Source: Rhabdophis nuchalis
Lineage: Eukaryota > Chordata > Lepidosauria > Squamata > Natricidae
DNA: 64,000 nt
Assembly (NCBI GenBank): GCA_039707465.1
Contig: CM077644.1
Location: forward strand, 196,947,962 to 197,011,961
Reading direction: 5' to 3'
In this document: one piece after another, positions 8,028 through 21,998 of the stretch
How the letters are laid out: the number at the start of each line of letters is the position of its first letter
Numbering within the stretch: the stretch's first letter is position 1
Program-made: the position numbers and the translations under genes
The notes under the pieces: model-generated
Database searches by the model: none
The model's input: the letters and a program-made list of their open reading frames with translations, nothing else
What the model was told of the DNA's origin: nothing

Positions 8028-8345
8028 CATTTCATTCATTTCATTGATTGGATTTGTATCCCGCCCTATCTCCCCGAAGGGACTCAGGGCGGTGCACAGG
8101 CAAATATTAAAAACAATACAAAACAATACAAAATACAATATAACTACTATAAAAATATATTAAATTTAAACCCGTGCTAAAAACATCTTAAAAATCACCT
8201 AAAAACCCTTAATAAAATCCCCACAATTTGTTAATAAAATCTAAGCCAGGCCAGCCAGATGGAAAAAATGAGTTTTAAGCTCCCGGCGGAAGAGGCGTAG
8301 GTCTGTGATGGTGCGAATGTTTAAAATAGGATTCCAGCTCAAGCT
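8028..8345 (-). mobile_element. L2/CR1-like LINE 3' end fragment
   Basis: On the minus strand this shows the same 3' terminus as the LINEs at 785-1822 and 27,945-28,970: GCACCGCCCTGAGTCCCTTC, then a GGGATACAAATCCAAT-like end and a (TGAA)n-like tail at about 8028-8045. The part at 8275-8345 corresponds to the end of the reverse transcriptase frame. It is truncated at its 5' side, as usual for LINE insertions. Confidence 0.75.
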
Positions 8346-8726
8346 TGATAGGAAACCAGAGAATACTAATTCAGGTAGTAAGCATTTCTAAAACAAGCGC
8401 TAGATGGATTAGTTAGAATCAACTGAAGAAATTCCACAATTATTCCAGTTTGCACTGAATTTTTTTAAAATCCTAGAAGAGATCGGCATCAAGCCACTTG
8501 TTATTGCTAAGAAAATAGTACAAATATAGCTATGAAATTGTCAAGAGGCAACATATCTAGAAGGAAAGTTTTAAAACAATGGGTAGACATATGTTTATTA
8601 GTTGCATCCTTCCAGAGGGCATGACACATCATAATGGCTCTGATTTACAGAAAAGTAGATTCTAATTGAATCTTGGGAGGGGAGGGGGAATAAGAGCAAG
8701 TCAAAAGTACAATCAGTTACTGTCCC

Positions 8727-9100
8727 TTTACAGGTAATCTTCTCTTAGTCTGCGTACTTGGGACGGACAACTGCATTGCTAAGTAATGTGTTCATAAAGT
8801 GAAAAACTGTGTGATTGCACCCTGCTTGCGAGCACAATGTCATGGGACCACAACTTGCAACTTCCTGCCATCTTCCCCAATGAGTGTGGGATTTACACAT
8901 GTTGACCTCATGATTGCAGGATGCTGCAATGTTATAACTGAGAACTGGTAGCTATGTATCCAAAATTGTGATCTTATAATTTTGGGAATACTGCAATAGC
9001 TGCAATTTCAAGGGCCCACTGTAAGTCTCATTATTTAGTGTTGTCATAACTTTGAACAGTCATTGAACAAGTGGTCAGTAATCAAGGACTATTTTATTTC
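8727..9100. mobile_element. DNA-transposon-like repeat (TTGCTAAGTAATG family)
   Basis: Phrases such as ATTGCTAAGTAATGTGTTCATAAAG, and near the other end TCATAACTTTGAACAGTC, resemble a widespread squamate repeat whose copies carry runs of TTGTTAAGTGA-like motifs. Similar phrases occur near 4010-4050 and 24,830-24,870. Ends and target duplication are not clear, so the limits are approximate. Confidence 0.4.
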
Positions 9101-10880
9101 AAGTGTTCAATCAGAGTCAAGAATACCCATCTTTGATATGAACTCCTGTAATTAGCAGGGGATTTGCATTCATTGGCTTAATTGTCCCCTCTCAAGTCTG
9201 TTATTCTGTAGTTGTTAAATCCATATGAGTTTTTTGCCAAATAAAGTCAATCTGGTTTTGCAATCTGGTTTTCCTCAATAATGTTCTTTTAGTTGAAATT
9301 AGTGCTGCACCAAGTGGCCCCTTCTTTACCATTTTCACTCAGTGATAGAAAAGAATTGCTTAAAACTATTCAAAAGAAGAAGAAAAAGGTTGTGCAATCC
9401 TCTAATGGGTAAAAGCAGTGTTGTGTTAGTTACAAATCGGTTAAAGGATGTGGAGGTATTTTTTTCTTTTTATAAATGTATCACTAGCACACATGCCATC
9501 TGCAACCCCTCAATTTGCAATTCTCAAGGTGCCATGAGTATGTGTTTCCATGGGCTATAATAGCAGACCAAGAGCCATGGATGGCTAGGGAATCAAATCC
9601 CAATTGTTACCTACCTTACCAGTAGGAATCTTTGGGCAAAGAATCCTTAATGCTTCACCTGCTCACCTCAAATATGAGAGTGACATGGAGACTGCCTAAA
9701 TGGGGGACCTGGAAGGCAGTTTTCAGCATAATTCAAATAATTCCAAATAAACTCTTCAAATGTTTTCATAGTTTGATTTTTTGGGGGTGGTGGTGGCTGG
9801 TAGAATATTTTTATGCAAACAAGAATGTTATACCCAGTTTTAGTTGCAATTTTTGGGACAGCACTGCAAGCGAACTATATTGCAGTTGAGAAATGCCATG
9901 TTTAAATACTCTATGAAAATAACTGTGCTTGGGCTAGGGTTAGGCTATAAAATATTTGAAAAAATACCATCCTTCTTTGTAGGGTAATAGTAAATGTGTT
10001 AATCTCAGAATGGAAACTCAGCAGTCTGTACTATGTGTGATTAAACAAATACCTTTCATCAAATTTTAGTTTATATCTCCTGGTATTTATAAACCATATT
10101 TTCAGAAAACTGTTATGCTTTCTTTTTGTATTTCTTTTTAAAAAGAAAAATATCTTGATGTCAAATAGCAAAGTATATAATCACTTAACCCTGGAAGATA
10201 TTTGCTAGTTGCCCAATAAATCTATGTGCCTAATTATTTTATTCTGATGAGAGCTGCAGTTACAAGAAGAATTAAAGAGCTCTTAATGACACTCCATTTT
10301 GAACAGAATTGTCCTAAGATGTTTTACAATTGGCTATATATTATTCTACAGATAGACTTTACCATCTCTATATTGCTTTAGCTGGTGCTTTGATTTATTT
10401 AACTTTTCACTTCTTTATTTTTAAAGCTTTGTGACAGGCAAGAACAATTTAAACAATAATTTAAGACAAAAATAGCAAAAATACTATGCCTTTCCTGCCA
10501 AGAAACTGATGTGATGCCTAAAGAGGTCAAAACACAAAAGATATGCAGCTGACTTTCTAGCAGGAAATTATGAAGAAAGAATGTAAAACATATACATGAG
10601 TTAGCAAAACTGAGGTAAAAACATACCTTGAAAGTGTTCTCTCCAAAACAAATAACAAATAAATGTAAGTGCATAGTTTTTAATCTGACTTTTGTTCTGG
10701 ATCAAACCATCAAAGAATCTTTTAGGAAAAGAATGTCTGGATTCCAATTGCCTGTGATATAATTTGGCTTAGTGTGCTACATGAATTCAGAAATGGTAAA
10801 TGATAGATGATTTATGGCTAGGATCCCCCATGTGGCATTTGTGGGAACCAACATGATTATGGTTACCTGCTTTGGATTTG
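9100..10880. other. Intergenic DNA, nothing recognised
   Basis: No gene, RNA or convincing repeat is recognised. The longest open frames (at most about 91 codons) have no family features. Confidence 0.5.
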
Positions 10881-10884
10881 CCTA

Positions 10885-12760
10885 AATATGCATGCAAAAT
10901 GAAAAATGGAATTGGCTTGTTAAGGTCTTTCTAAGAATGCCCTTGGATTCATCTGAAAGCCAATTGAACAGCATAAGAGACCAGAAGCCAGAGAAAAAGG
11001 GCAAGTGGCTCTCAGATGCAACCATCAGAATTACTGATCGAAGAAATGCAACCAAAGCATAAAGCAAATATGGGGAAGCAAAGAAATGAATGCAGAATTC
11101 CGAAGACCAGCAAGGAAAGTTATTGGGACCAGCTTGTAGAGGACTGCAAGAAGGGCCACACCATGAATGTATTTGTGTAAGTGAAAAAGATTTGAATACC
11201 ATTTCCGTTCATAAAAGCATCATCAGTAACAAGCAAAGGAAAGAATTGTCTGACCAACAAGGTGTCAAGAACAGATGGTGAAAAGTACAGAAGAGCTGTA
11301 TGCCAGCAACAAAGAGCTTCAGTCTCCCTCAAGATTAAGAGGAAAGGGAAGCAGGATCAGAACCACGGACTCTTCAGGAAGAAATTGTTGGTGCAATGAA
11401 GCAACTGTCAAATCAAAAAGGCCCCATGTGTATAAATTCCATACCTGCAGAAAATATAGGGAAAGGAATATTAACAGGATTGGAAATGATCAGTGAATTG
11501 ATTCAATTACCACACAATTGTCTACATGCCTTGTGCTAGCAAGACTTAAGATTACACAACAATGTTCAATCATCCAAAAGAAAATTACCAGATGTTCAGA
11601 AGGGTTCAGAAGGGTTGTGGCACTCATGACCTTATTGCAAATCTGTGCTGGATCAAATAAAAAATCTCAAAAATCTCAAAATAACTTCTGGTTTATCAGA
11701 TACAAGAAAACCTTTGTGTTATTTATGACAAGCTGAAGAGAGCTCTAGAAAATCTGGGGGTGTCTACACATTTGGTTAAATTGATGCAGTCACTGTACAC
11801 AAATCAGGAAGCCACTGTTTAAACACCATATGGAGACCCCGATTGATTTAAGATAGAAAAAAGAGTATGAAAAAATTCATTCTTTCACTTTTTTTATTCC
11901 TTGCCAATGTGTTCATGAGAAAGCTGGAACTTGACAAATAAAAAGTCAGAGTAAAGATTGGAGGAAGGAACATTGTCTTCGACATGTTAACAACATAACT
12001 TTCCTCTCAGACATCAAAGACCTAAAATATCTGATCAGAAGAATTAAAGAAGAAAGTTAGAAGTTTGGCCTCTTCCTGAACATCAAAAAGACTATGCTCA
12101 TGACCACTGTGAGAAATGAAAATGTCAAAATAACAATTGACTGTGAGGGGATCAAATGTGTGCAAGAATTCGTTTTCCTAGGATCACTGATTGATCAAAC
12201 CAGTGAATACATTCCAGAAATAAAGCATTGATGAACATGAACTGAGTATGGAAAAGCAAGGATATCAGCCTGGCAATTAAATGCAGATTAGTCAGCATTA
12301 TCGTTGTTCCCAATTGCTAAAGTTGGGCCATGAAAACACTAGACATGGAGGGGAAAATCGATCCATTTGAGCTGTGATATTGGAGAAGGCTCCTGCACAT
12401 TCCTGGGGCAGCAAAAGTGACAAACAAGCAAGTACTGTGTGAAACCAGGCATTTTGCTGCAAGGCCAAATCACAAAGTTCCACCTTACTTATTTTGAACA
12501 TGTCATGTGAACAAACTCACTGGAAAAAGCAGTGATGCTATGAAAGGTCATCAGTCAAAGGAAACAAGGCTGCCAAAAAACATCATGGCCTGACACTATC
12601 AAAGCTGCCATCAGCCGGAGCATAAAACAACTGAAAGAAGCTGTATGATATCAAAAATTGTTGAGGGAGCAGTTTCACAGAATCCTCAAGAACTGAACAA
12701 AATTGAATGCATAGCCTCATCATCAAATCCAAAAACTGCCACCCAGAACAACAACACATC
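10885..12760 (+). mobile_element. Degenerate RTE/Bov-B-like LINE
   Basis: Scattered plus-strand frames match the order of an RTE-type reverse transcriptase. There is a linker-like part (EELYASNKELQSP near 11,290), then finger and palm pieces with FVLFM-like sequence near 11,710, then FLNIKKT (about 12,073), VFLGSLID (about 12,172), and near the end YFEHVM and LEKAVML (about 12,490-12,545). Stops and frameshifts occur throughout. The clade is inferred from these motifs; an R4-like LINE is a possible alternative. It is much older than the other Bov-B piece at about 34,742. Confidence 0.65.
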
Positions 12761-13343
12761 CTATTTTATCTCTGATCAAATAAATGTTTCTTGTAGTATC
12801 TTTCTCTGAAATTCTTTCAGATAGTTGTTTACCCTTGCTGCTAAGTTCTTCAGTGCTTTAAACCATCTCTTTTGTGAATCCAGTGAAAAGAAAGTATATA
12901 TTCCAATTGTTCTCTGGGATTGTCATTTTTATTTCTTGCTTGGTTTTTAATTATATCCAGTTTTATCTTTATATCTAATAACAAATTCTTACTCAGATTC
13001 TCATTCATATTTTTCTCAGGTAAATTTTACTGCCTATCTTGTTCTGTAACATCTTCAGGAACAAACTTTCCCAAGAAGAGATACAGTAGCTGACGTAATT
13101 GAATCAAATTCCCACTGGAAGTTGTGATTCAGTTTCTCAAATATGTTTCAGAAAACCGTTATAAATTACTTGTCTTTTTATCTGTCCAATCACAAAACCA
13201 TTTTTCCACAAGCACACATTTACTCTTTAAAGGTTTTTTTTAAAAAAATCTTAATATTCAAAGTCCAAAGCTCTGTTTTCTGAGCTCTTAAAACTTTCTG
13301 TGGCAAAACTGTCATTCACAAATAACTGGACCTATACATGTAA

Positions 13344-13690
13344 ATAAGGGACATGGTGGCTCAGTGACTAAGATGCTGACCTTGTCAATCGAAAGGTCGG
13401 CAGTTCGGCAATTCGAATCCCTAGTGCCACGTAACGGCACTAGGGATCTTAGCTTCTGCCAACCTAGCAGTTCGAAAGCATGTAAAAAATGCAAGTAGAA
13501 AAATATGGACCACCTTTGGTGGGAAGATAACGGTGTTCCTTGCACCTTTGGCATTTAATCATGCCAGCCACATGACCATAGAAACGTCTTCAGACAGCGC
13601 TGGCTCTTTGGCTTTGAAATGGAGACGAGCACTGCTCTCTAGAGTCGGGAATGACTAGTACATACATGCGAGGGGAACATTTATCTTTAC
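13344..13690 (+). mobile_element. Sauria-type SINE (tRNA-derived, Bov-B-like tail)
   Basis: The element is nearly full length. It has a tRNA-like head (GTGGCTCAGTGACTAAGATG A-box region and a GTTCGGCAATTCGAATCC B-box region) and the conserved body (CAACCTAGCAGTTCGAAAGC, CACCTTTGGTGGGAAG). It ends CGAGGGGAACATTTATCTTTAC, which in this family is shared with Bov-B LINEs that supply the retrotransposition machinery. ACATGTAA flanks it at 13,336-13,343 and 13,691-13,698, a target-site duplication. An odd 12-base perfect inverted repeat (13,417-13,428 with 13,436-13,447) sits just after the B box. This family is restricted to squamates, so it is the best taxonomic marker in the window. Confidence 0.9.
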
Positions 13691-13699
13691 ACATGTAAG

Positions 13700-16600
13700 G
13701 TTCAAGCTCATTACTATATTATATTCTGCTTCTTATTCAGGAATTTCTCCAAACTGTGGGCCTTAGTCTGGGATCAGATAGATAAGGTTCTTTGGGCACT
13801 TAACTTCTTGTGGACTTTGGGTTAATTCCACACTTGAGGTCTTCCCCCTGCTTTGCTTTTTGGTGTTTATTTTAAGGGTTATAACAAGAGAACCTCATAT
13901 TCTTATACTGAGGATCGAAGGCATTCACACAGTATTTTCAGCCTTGTCATTTTTGCAGGCATCTAACTTCTTTGAAAAAATGAATAGGCAATTTTTGAGC
14001 ATAGTTAACAAGGAAAGTACATGAATTTAGTGTCCTTTGAAAAGGCTCTATTTGTAGCTGAAGCAATTATGGTGAATTCTATTGTCTCCCAGTTCCACGC
14101 CCACTTCTACAGATCGCTATCTTGTGGTGTCTTTGTGAGGAGCAGAAACAGCTTGAACAATTTCATCTTTCTCTTTTTTATCCAGAGAGGATAATGGGAG
14201 CCATTCTACTTATTAGCTCCCTTGCTAATGCCATGAAAGTTGGCTTCATTTTTCCACAGAGTTGTCTTCAGTCCACCATCTTCTCCTGGAAACCAACTGT
14301 AGATTAAATTCTAATCATATATCATAAAAATAAAATGTGCAAGTAAGGAGCTAGCAACAGTAAAATGTCTACATCAAACTATTTGTTTAGATATATTTCA
14401 GCCTTCCAAAGTAGGCTTGTTCAAGAATCAGATATTGCAAGGAATATTGGAGTACTTTATTGTTAAAGAGTCTAATAATAAAATTATGAAAGCACGACAG
14501 AATTTCCTTTTGTCTTTTGTTATACGATGCAGAAGTAAGATGAGATTATTTTGAGTCTTATAGTTACTTCTTTCTCAATGTTTTCCTTACTGTCCTTTTT
14601 TATCTGTTAATAGCTTTTGAATTCCTTTAATATTCTTCTTCTTTGGAATACAGATTGGATTCAAAATGTGATTTTCTGAGCTATAAGTAGCAACTGGGAG
14701 AAAATTTGAATACAAATCTAACAGACAAATAAATGCATCAACTGTGCAGAATAGACATGCCATTGAAATCCCAATTTGCTATCACTATTCAGGATGAAGT
14801 TCTTGGAGTTCATCCACTCCTCAAAACTTGCTTTAAATAATAGTTCTGCATGCTATTGAAAATTCATTATACAATGCTATGCATGTATATTGGGAACTGT
14901 CTTCCTACAGTTAGTGAATTTCAACCTCTGCAAATGTACTTGGGAATGCTAAGTCAGTATTTAGCCACTTAGTAAGCTGCCTGTATATTATTTTGAGTTT
15001 CATGATAGAACAAAGGCATAACATAAAACAGAAAAATTTATGTTCAAGTAAGGATATAACCTTGCATGTGCTGTCAGGCCTAGAAGATCTTAGGCAGGTT
15101 TAAATGAAACAGCAAGCTTTGTAGAGCTATTAAACAAATCTGTCCTATATGAACCTTCATTTGGAATCCTATGAAAAGTTCCTGAAAGAACAACTGAAAT
15201 GATCGGGGCATCCTTTTTAACAAAGGAAATTCAGAAGATAAGAGCTTTTTTTAAAAACTTTCAGTAAGACTCATTTCAAATGACTAGAATGTAGATGATC
15301 CAATTAAATTGATTGGCATAAGGTTTAAGACCAGAAAAAGAAATAAGTTTTTCCTACAATGAATAATTAACATTAGAATTCATTTCTGAAGTTGTAATGA
15401 TATGGTATTGACGACGTTAGAGTACACATAAGAAGAATGAAATATTATCTAGCCTTATTTTTATGATTTTATGATAGTTAAATGTGACAGTGAGAAGCAA
15501 CACATTTCTAATTACCAGATGGAGGGGACAAACCACAGGAGAATCCTGTTGCCCTCATATCCTGTGCTAATAAATTTCTCAGTAGCATCTGGCTGGTTAA
15601 GGCAAACTATGCTGAATTAGGAATAACTTTTTGATCTAAACAATGAGGCAGTTCTTAAGTTCTTGCTACTGATTACCATTAGAATATAAACAGATAATAT
15701 TTGGTTCAAAGCAAAGGCGTACCTAGTCCAGTATCCCATTTCCAAAGAAGCTAATCAGATGCGCTGAGAAGCCCATAAATAGAATATTAAGTAACAATCC
15801 TTTAAAGATCATTGCTCTCTGGCAACTGGCAATTTAGACATATTCTGCTATTGAATTTAAAAATGTATAGCAACTTTCTCTAGCATATCACCATCCAGCT
15901 GGGTGGACATTCTCACTAGAAAGTCAGGGAGTTGAAGTCTATGCATTTGAAAGCTGCCCAGAATATAGTGTGACCTATAATTATTAGTAACTTAACTTTT
16001 CTAATGCAGTATCTAAAAAAGTTCTTTGTTTTGTCTATGTTATACTTTCCATTTTGCACTATAGGTGAATGTTTCAGGCTCTCATATTATGAAAAAGGGA
16101 GAAAATTGTATTTGTATTTGCACTTTGCCCACAGCATGAATGATTGTCATGTTGCTGTATGCCCCATTTCTCTAAACAAAAAGCATTAAATATTACGACC
16201 TTTCCTTAATTCCCATTTGGCTTAGAATGCATGCTCTATAGTATGGCTAACCTTGCAAAGGCCAACCTGCAATTGCTACAATTTGTGACAGGGGATTTAT
16301 AATCAGAGGTATTGCAATGCAGAAGGAACATTGTGAAACAGATTCACATTCAGATTAAAGTAGGAATAGATAAGTCATTGGGTCAGTGTTTCAGAGAATG
16401 TTTTTTTTTAAATTGTATCTTACCATCTTTATCCTCACTTTTGACCATAATAAAGATTTCATCTAATTACTCTGGTTATCTCCTTATAGTGTTCTGAAAA
16501 GTTTACACAATAAAAATTGAACGAAAAAAAGTCAGAAGAGCTATGTGATCATTGTCCTGGTCTTAGTACGGCTCAGTATAAATGTTCTTCCTTTCTAAGA

Positions 16601-19600
16601 GTACCAGTCACTCAGCTAGCATGGTTTCAGTTGAATAGGATTTCAGTTTCTTTTCGATTTTTTCTGTGATCATATGCTTGATGATGTCATCACTCTAGTG
16701 AGGCATATTATGTAATTTGCATAATGAGTGATGTGTGTGGCATCAATACTTTCTGGTCCTAGTAGGAGTTGCATAAATAATGGTCAGGACCCCAAAATTT
16801 CTACCCTATGATATAAATTAGAATCCCATTCAAATAGTGACTAGTGAAGTTCTTTTACACTATTTCTATGCCATGATTTACTTTATCATGGCATCAGTAA
16901 ATCAAGTTAGCTGAATTCATATAATATACTAAAATAAAACCATGATACACCAATCACAATGTTTGGATTTGCCCAGCAGGCTAAATAAAAAAAACAGCTA
17001 ACCCACAAATGGGCACACAATGTGTGGCTCTGCTAACGTTGTTAACTACAATTCCCACTACAACTCCTAACAGAATTATAGCTGATTGTGAGGGAGGCTG
17101 AAAACTCGTATACGAACCAGCTCTGCTCGAAAATGGAAAAGCTACCTTAGATGATGATGGAAAGGCTTAGTAGCCTTTGATATGCCCCTCAACTTGCTCT
17201 CAGCATAAAATAATCTAATCTGTTGCCTGATTTCAAACATTTATAAATTGCTTAGCGGAGACAAATGTTACACAGCAGAATCAAGCAGACACTCCATACT
17301 GACATTTACTGAAAGTAATTTTCCTCTACAGACTCTTATAAAAATGCAAGTCAGGTACTGTCTGGAAATGTGGGTATTTTTAAGTGAAGGAGGAATATGT
17401 AATTGTGAGAGAAAGTAGTGTGGCAATTTTAAGTTAGCTTTATGTGAGAAACCAGGGAGGGGATGCGGGGCATCAGGGAGAAGCAATGATGCTGAAATAT
17501 TTCCCTAGGGCTAAAGAAGGTAGCTGAAGTAGGCCATTTCTTTTTGTCTTGCAGAGTTTTGTATTGTTTTTAGCTGTTGGACCAGTAATTCCATGAAACT
17601 GTTATTTGTCTTACTGGATAATTTGCAATGTGCCAGTCAAGGCTTGCAGTTACTTTTTCATTCATATGCATAATAGAAAATGATAGCGAGCCTTTACTTT
17701 GAGATCTAACTATCCCTGACATTAAAAATACTTGAAGAAAAGGATGCTGATCATGGCTCCTTAGATTCTGGAAGGAGAACAGCTGAACGGATAAGAACAG
17801 CCAAACAGTGCAAAGTAAATAGAAAAATGTTCAGCAGAGGCTGGAGAATGTTCTCCTTTGCTTGCTCATCTGGTTGCTTGACTGTCTGAACAAGTAGTCT
17901 GAATCCAGCATGTTATGTACTTGATAAATATTTAATCTTAATTAGAATCAAAACTGTCAAGAAAGGAAACCTAATATGTTTGGCGGGGTGTTTAAAGAAT
18001 TCCCCCCAAACCCAGTTATGAGCAGAACTGGTTTCTTTCAGAAGGAAAACATCAGAGTGTACTGGGCAGTGACCATCCAGAAAGAAAGGAGAGTTAAGAG
18101 TTGGGACTCCACACATGCTTACCAGCTTTCTCTAATGGGTGAATTGGCAGGGGATGACCAAAATAGGGAGCAAGTGGATATGTCTGCCCTCAGATCTCAT
18201 ACACCGAAGTAACAGAAATCTCCAGAAGAATAATACCTAGACAATGATATTTGTATTACAGTGATGTATTTCTGTAAGATCTCTCGTTCTCTTTTTCTTT
18301 TTGGCAAGCATGAAAATTTGGGATCCACTTGTGAAAAGAAGGATTATTTCTGCCTTCAGAATACTTCACTAGGCCAATTCCCTTAATTGCTTTCCTAATA
18401 ATTTGTGACCAAATAAGTGTGAAAAAAAGATGCAGACATTACAGTTTCGTACTACTTCTCAGTTTCCTTGAAATTGAAATGCTATGACTACTACTGAAGT
18501 ACAACCCATAGAATATAGAAAAAACTTACTTTTGTGTAAGCATGCACAGAATTAAACTGCACTATTGTCGGTTGCTTTTCCCCCCATCCAAAAACAAAGG
18601 CATCAGTCCTTTGATTGTAATTTTTGTGAGACAAGAATGTCTCCCTGTGCACAAGTTCCCTTTACAAAATTTTTGCTATTCTTTGATCTAGTCCATTTAG
18701 TTTGCACTTCTTTTCTTTTAAATGCATTCTGTTGGTCCAAATTAAATGGCGAGAAAGCAGACAAACAAGTAAGCAAAACATACCTCTCTTGGTGCTGACT
18801 CTCAAATTGGTTCCTTCTTGTTAGGGAAGACCATCTTTTATTTTTAATAGAAAACGTCTGACAGAGACAAAAGACCAAGAAAAGAGTGTGCCTCATGTGA
18901 AAATGCCGATGGGGAGAAAAAATCTCAACCATCACACAACACCTCTGTCCCTGTAAATGAATCAAGCATTGTTGAAGCACATTGTAATTTATCCAGCTGT
19001 GTATCTACATCTGTTAGCTTAATAGGTGTCACAAGGCTCAATTTTAAATGACTTTAAACTTATAACTTTGCTCACACAATAGACTTCAGGAAAGGGGGGA
19101 ATAGGATTCAGTATTAAGAAACCCTAGCTCACTGTATCAATTCAATCAGTGGAATAGCTGATAGCTTCCTATCCTCCGCTATAGCTTTGCCGCCTTTCAG
19201 CCTCTTTGCACTATTCCTCCTCCCTTTGCCCTCTCTATCAGTCTCCACAAATGTTCAGGTACATGCATAATAGATGAACAAAGGTGCTCTATTGTTTGTG
19301 GGATGCCATCCTGATTGAGGTTGCTTACAAAAGATGCATGTGACATGCTGCCATTTTTCCTCTTAATTACACCTGAAACTTCAGCTATCAGCTTCAGTGC
19401 CCCGTTCGTTCTTGTTTCCCAAGTTGAAACTTTTTTCAAAGGCTTTCTTATTTGGCTGTTGATGACTGGCAGGAAATCATGCCTCTGAAATTGACCTTGA
19501 TTTAAAGTATGGAAGGGGAGCATATCTCTTAGGTCTCCTCTGAGACCTTTTGTCTTTTCTCAAGTTTTGCAAGTAATTGGCAAGAACTTTCCCACTTGTC

Positions 19601-20880
19601 TATTTCTTCCACTGCAAAAAAAAAAAAAAAAAAAAAATCCTAGCAAAAGTTATGTAGCATCCTAATTTGTGCAGTCTGTCACAAAAATTATTTGTATACA
19701 TGCAAAAATAGCATGTGGTTTCATCTTAATAACAAGTTTGAAGCACAATCATATGCATATTTGCATAGAAGAGGCACAACATCCATTGAGCCTAGAGAAG
19801 ACAGGTTGGCAATTGAAATCCTTCATAGAACTAGTTAAAAATGATTGGAAATACGTACTTATATATGGGCTACTTGAATAGTATCTGAGTAATGAATTCA
19901 ATTTTACATTGTTTAAAAATAAATTAAAAAGTAAGAAGCTTTTTATATTTCTGAGTTAACCAATGCAGCAGAGAGAACCTGGTGAAACATACTTTAATCT
20001 GTTATTCACTGTTATATTTTATTTTATTTATTTAGATAGTGGGCTTCCTGCTGGTTTTAGAACAATCAATATTTCTCACTTCTATCCAACCATCACTGAC
20101 TGTGCAACTTCCATTAATTTTAGCAGGGCTTGGTTTTGGAATCTTTTATTGCAATGAATAGAACTTGTGCACCAGGTGCCCGTTAGTGCAAGCTGTTAAG
20201 ATAATGGAACATGATTAATTTGCCTTGCTTTTCTCTTTCATAATGATACCGTAAAGTTCACTCTTCTAGGATCACCTTTGTTAGGCATGGAGAAAATAGC
20301 GTCATGGCGTGTTTTTGCACCTGTGGCCTTTAGTCTGTTTCTTTAATATCAATTTGTCTCTTAGCTCCCAGTTCAAACTTGTCTCTCTTCATATATAGAA
20401 AATTCTTTCTCTTCAGCCACATGAGCTCCATATAGCCTAAATATATAAGAAAGAAAATGCCTGAAGAAAACAGAAGATTTTGCTGAATAGGTTTTTATTG
20501 TTTTTCCCATCTGTAACAATTTTTCAATTATCACATTGACATTGCTTTGTCATCATACCTATATATATATATATATCAATCATATTGCTTCTATATTTAC
20601 ATACATTCATTTACAGTTCTATACATTTCTTTTTTTTTTTTTTAATTGAAAAGGTTTTACATTTCTCTATTGCTTCTTGGCTAAATTAACTTTATTTCTG
20701 TAATACAACCATATACTAATCCCAAATTTCATAGTATTCAGACTCTTCTTTACCCTTTAATCTTAATATTAATTTATCCATTTCTGAGCAATTTAGGATT
20801 TTCTGAGTCACTAATTCATCTAGGGGAATATTATTCCAGAAAACAGACAATGTTAAAGTCCAAACTTAGTGATGGAAATA
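13700..20880. other. Long AT-rich intergenic stretch without a recognisable gene
   Basis: I see no exon, RNA gene or clear transposon in this 7-kb stretch. Possible decayed repeat pieces occur near 15,900-15,960 (GGGAGTTGAAGTCT, like the hAT foldback MITEs) and 17,040-17,090 (ACTACAATTCCCACTACAAC). Open frames such as those at 18,603-18,980 and 19,197-19,523 (minus strand) show no family motifs. Confidence 0.5.
19615..19638. repeat. Poly(A) run
   Basis: An uninterrupted run of about 24 A residues. No retrogene or SINE body is recognised directly before it. Confidence 0.85.
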
Positions 20881-21232
20881 CCACTAAGGTTATTAAGACC
20901 TGAGGGATTCCAGTCATTAGATATGCAGCTGGAATAGTGGACTGGGTTCAAACTGAAGCAGAAACCCTGGGCAGGAAAACCCAAAAAATATGACATTGAA
21001 TCATGCTATTGAATGATATTGAATTGCTATGCAGTTATATTGACATAAAGATGGGTCACAATAAACCAGTCCAAATATTCTTGTATGGATGGACTTGATT
21101 AGGGAAGCAATGGTACACTGCAGGCCTGAAGGGCTAGCCAGGGGACAGATCATCCTGGATAAAATATTTCAATGTGGTTGCTAAGAGTCAACATTGACTC
21201 GATGGCACATAAATAAATCACATATCCAACTA
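20880..21232 (+). mobile_element. Probable LINE 3' end (unnamed)
   Basis: The segment from about 21,040 (CACTGCAGGCCTGAAGGGCT, GCTAAGAGTCAACATTGACTCGATGGCACATAA) resembles the 3' end of a repetitive non-LTR element common in squamates, with an AT-rich (ATAA) tail ending near 21,230. The 5' limit is a guess. No coding frame is kept. Confidence 0.4.
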
Positions 21233-21998
21233 TCCCCTTGCTTAGAAAACTTTCATCCATAGCTTTCCTTTTTGATTTCCTCAAGGACATATCCCACTAC
21301 TAGTACTTTCCATCTAGAATTAATTTTGCTACTGCTCCCTGAAGTACTCCCTGGAAGATGCAGTGGCAATATTTACTATCTCCTTGTTTCTCCTGTTCCA
21401 CTGCTCCTCTTCATTAGAAGTTCTTTTTCTTCCTGCTGACTACCCATGACAATATGCTGTATCATCAACTTGTCCTACAAATATCAACTACAATTCCCAG
21501 AACCTCCATCAGTGTGCTGTAAGTTCAGTACCTCTGCAGCAACATAGGCGGTATCTTTAGCTCTTTCACATTTTTAAGTTTACAGCTTTGCTTTATTTCT
21601 CTCTAACAATATTACAACCTTTCTTGTTGGTTTCAACAATCTTGCTGACAATTTCAGACCCAACTGACTTGCCCAATCAGTCAGGCTGATGGACTCTTTT
21701 TCAATCTCTAAGAACTAATCTGTTATTAGCCTTCTCTAGATAGCTTTTTTTCTGTGTTTAGCAACATTTTGTCAATTTCAGCATTGCTCATTCTCTGTGT
21801 TTGGCCTCCTTATTTCATACTAGTGATGAATTGATGCTGGCTTAGAAATATTCCAGCCTTCTGTTTATTCCCACTTGCTATACCTTATATTATCAGTTCT
21901 TCTCTGTTTCTCTCTTCTCTTTTCCTGTGCTTTGCCTCTGGGTTTGATTTTGTTGTTTTTGGTCACTTTCCGGGTCAGGCAAAGTTGTTGTCCAGCTG

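Noticed and set aside
10242..10280. Possible further hammerhead (CTGATGAGAGCTGCAG)
   Set aside because: The first core block and a partial stem are present, but there is no GAAA block or cleavage triplet at the right spacing.
18603..18980. 125-codon minus-strand frame
   Set aside because: No domain, no matching splice sites and no codon-use signal. A chance frame in AT-rich DNA.
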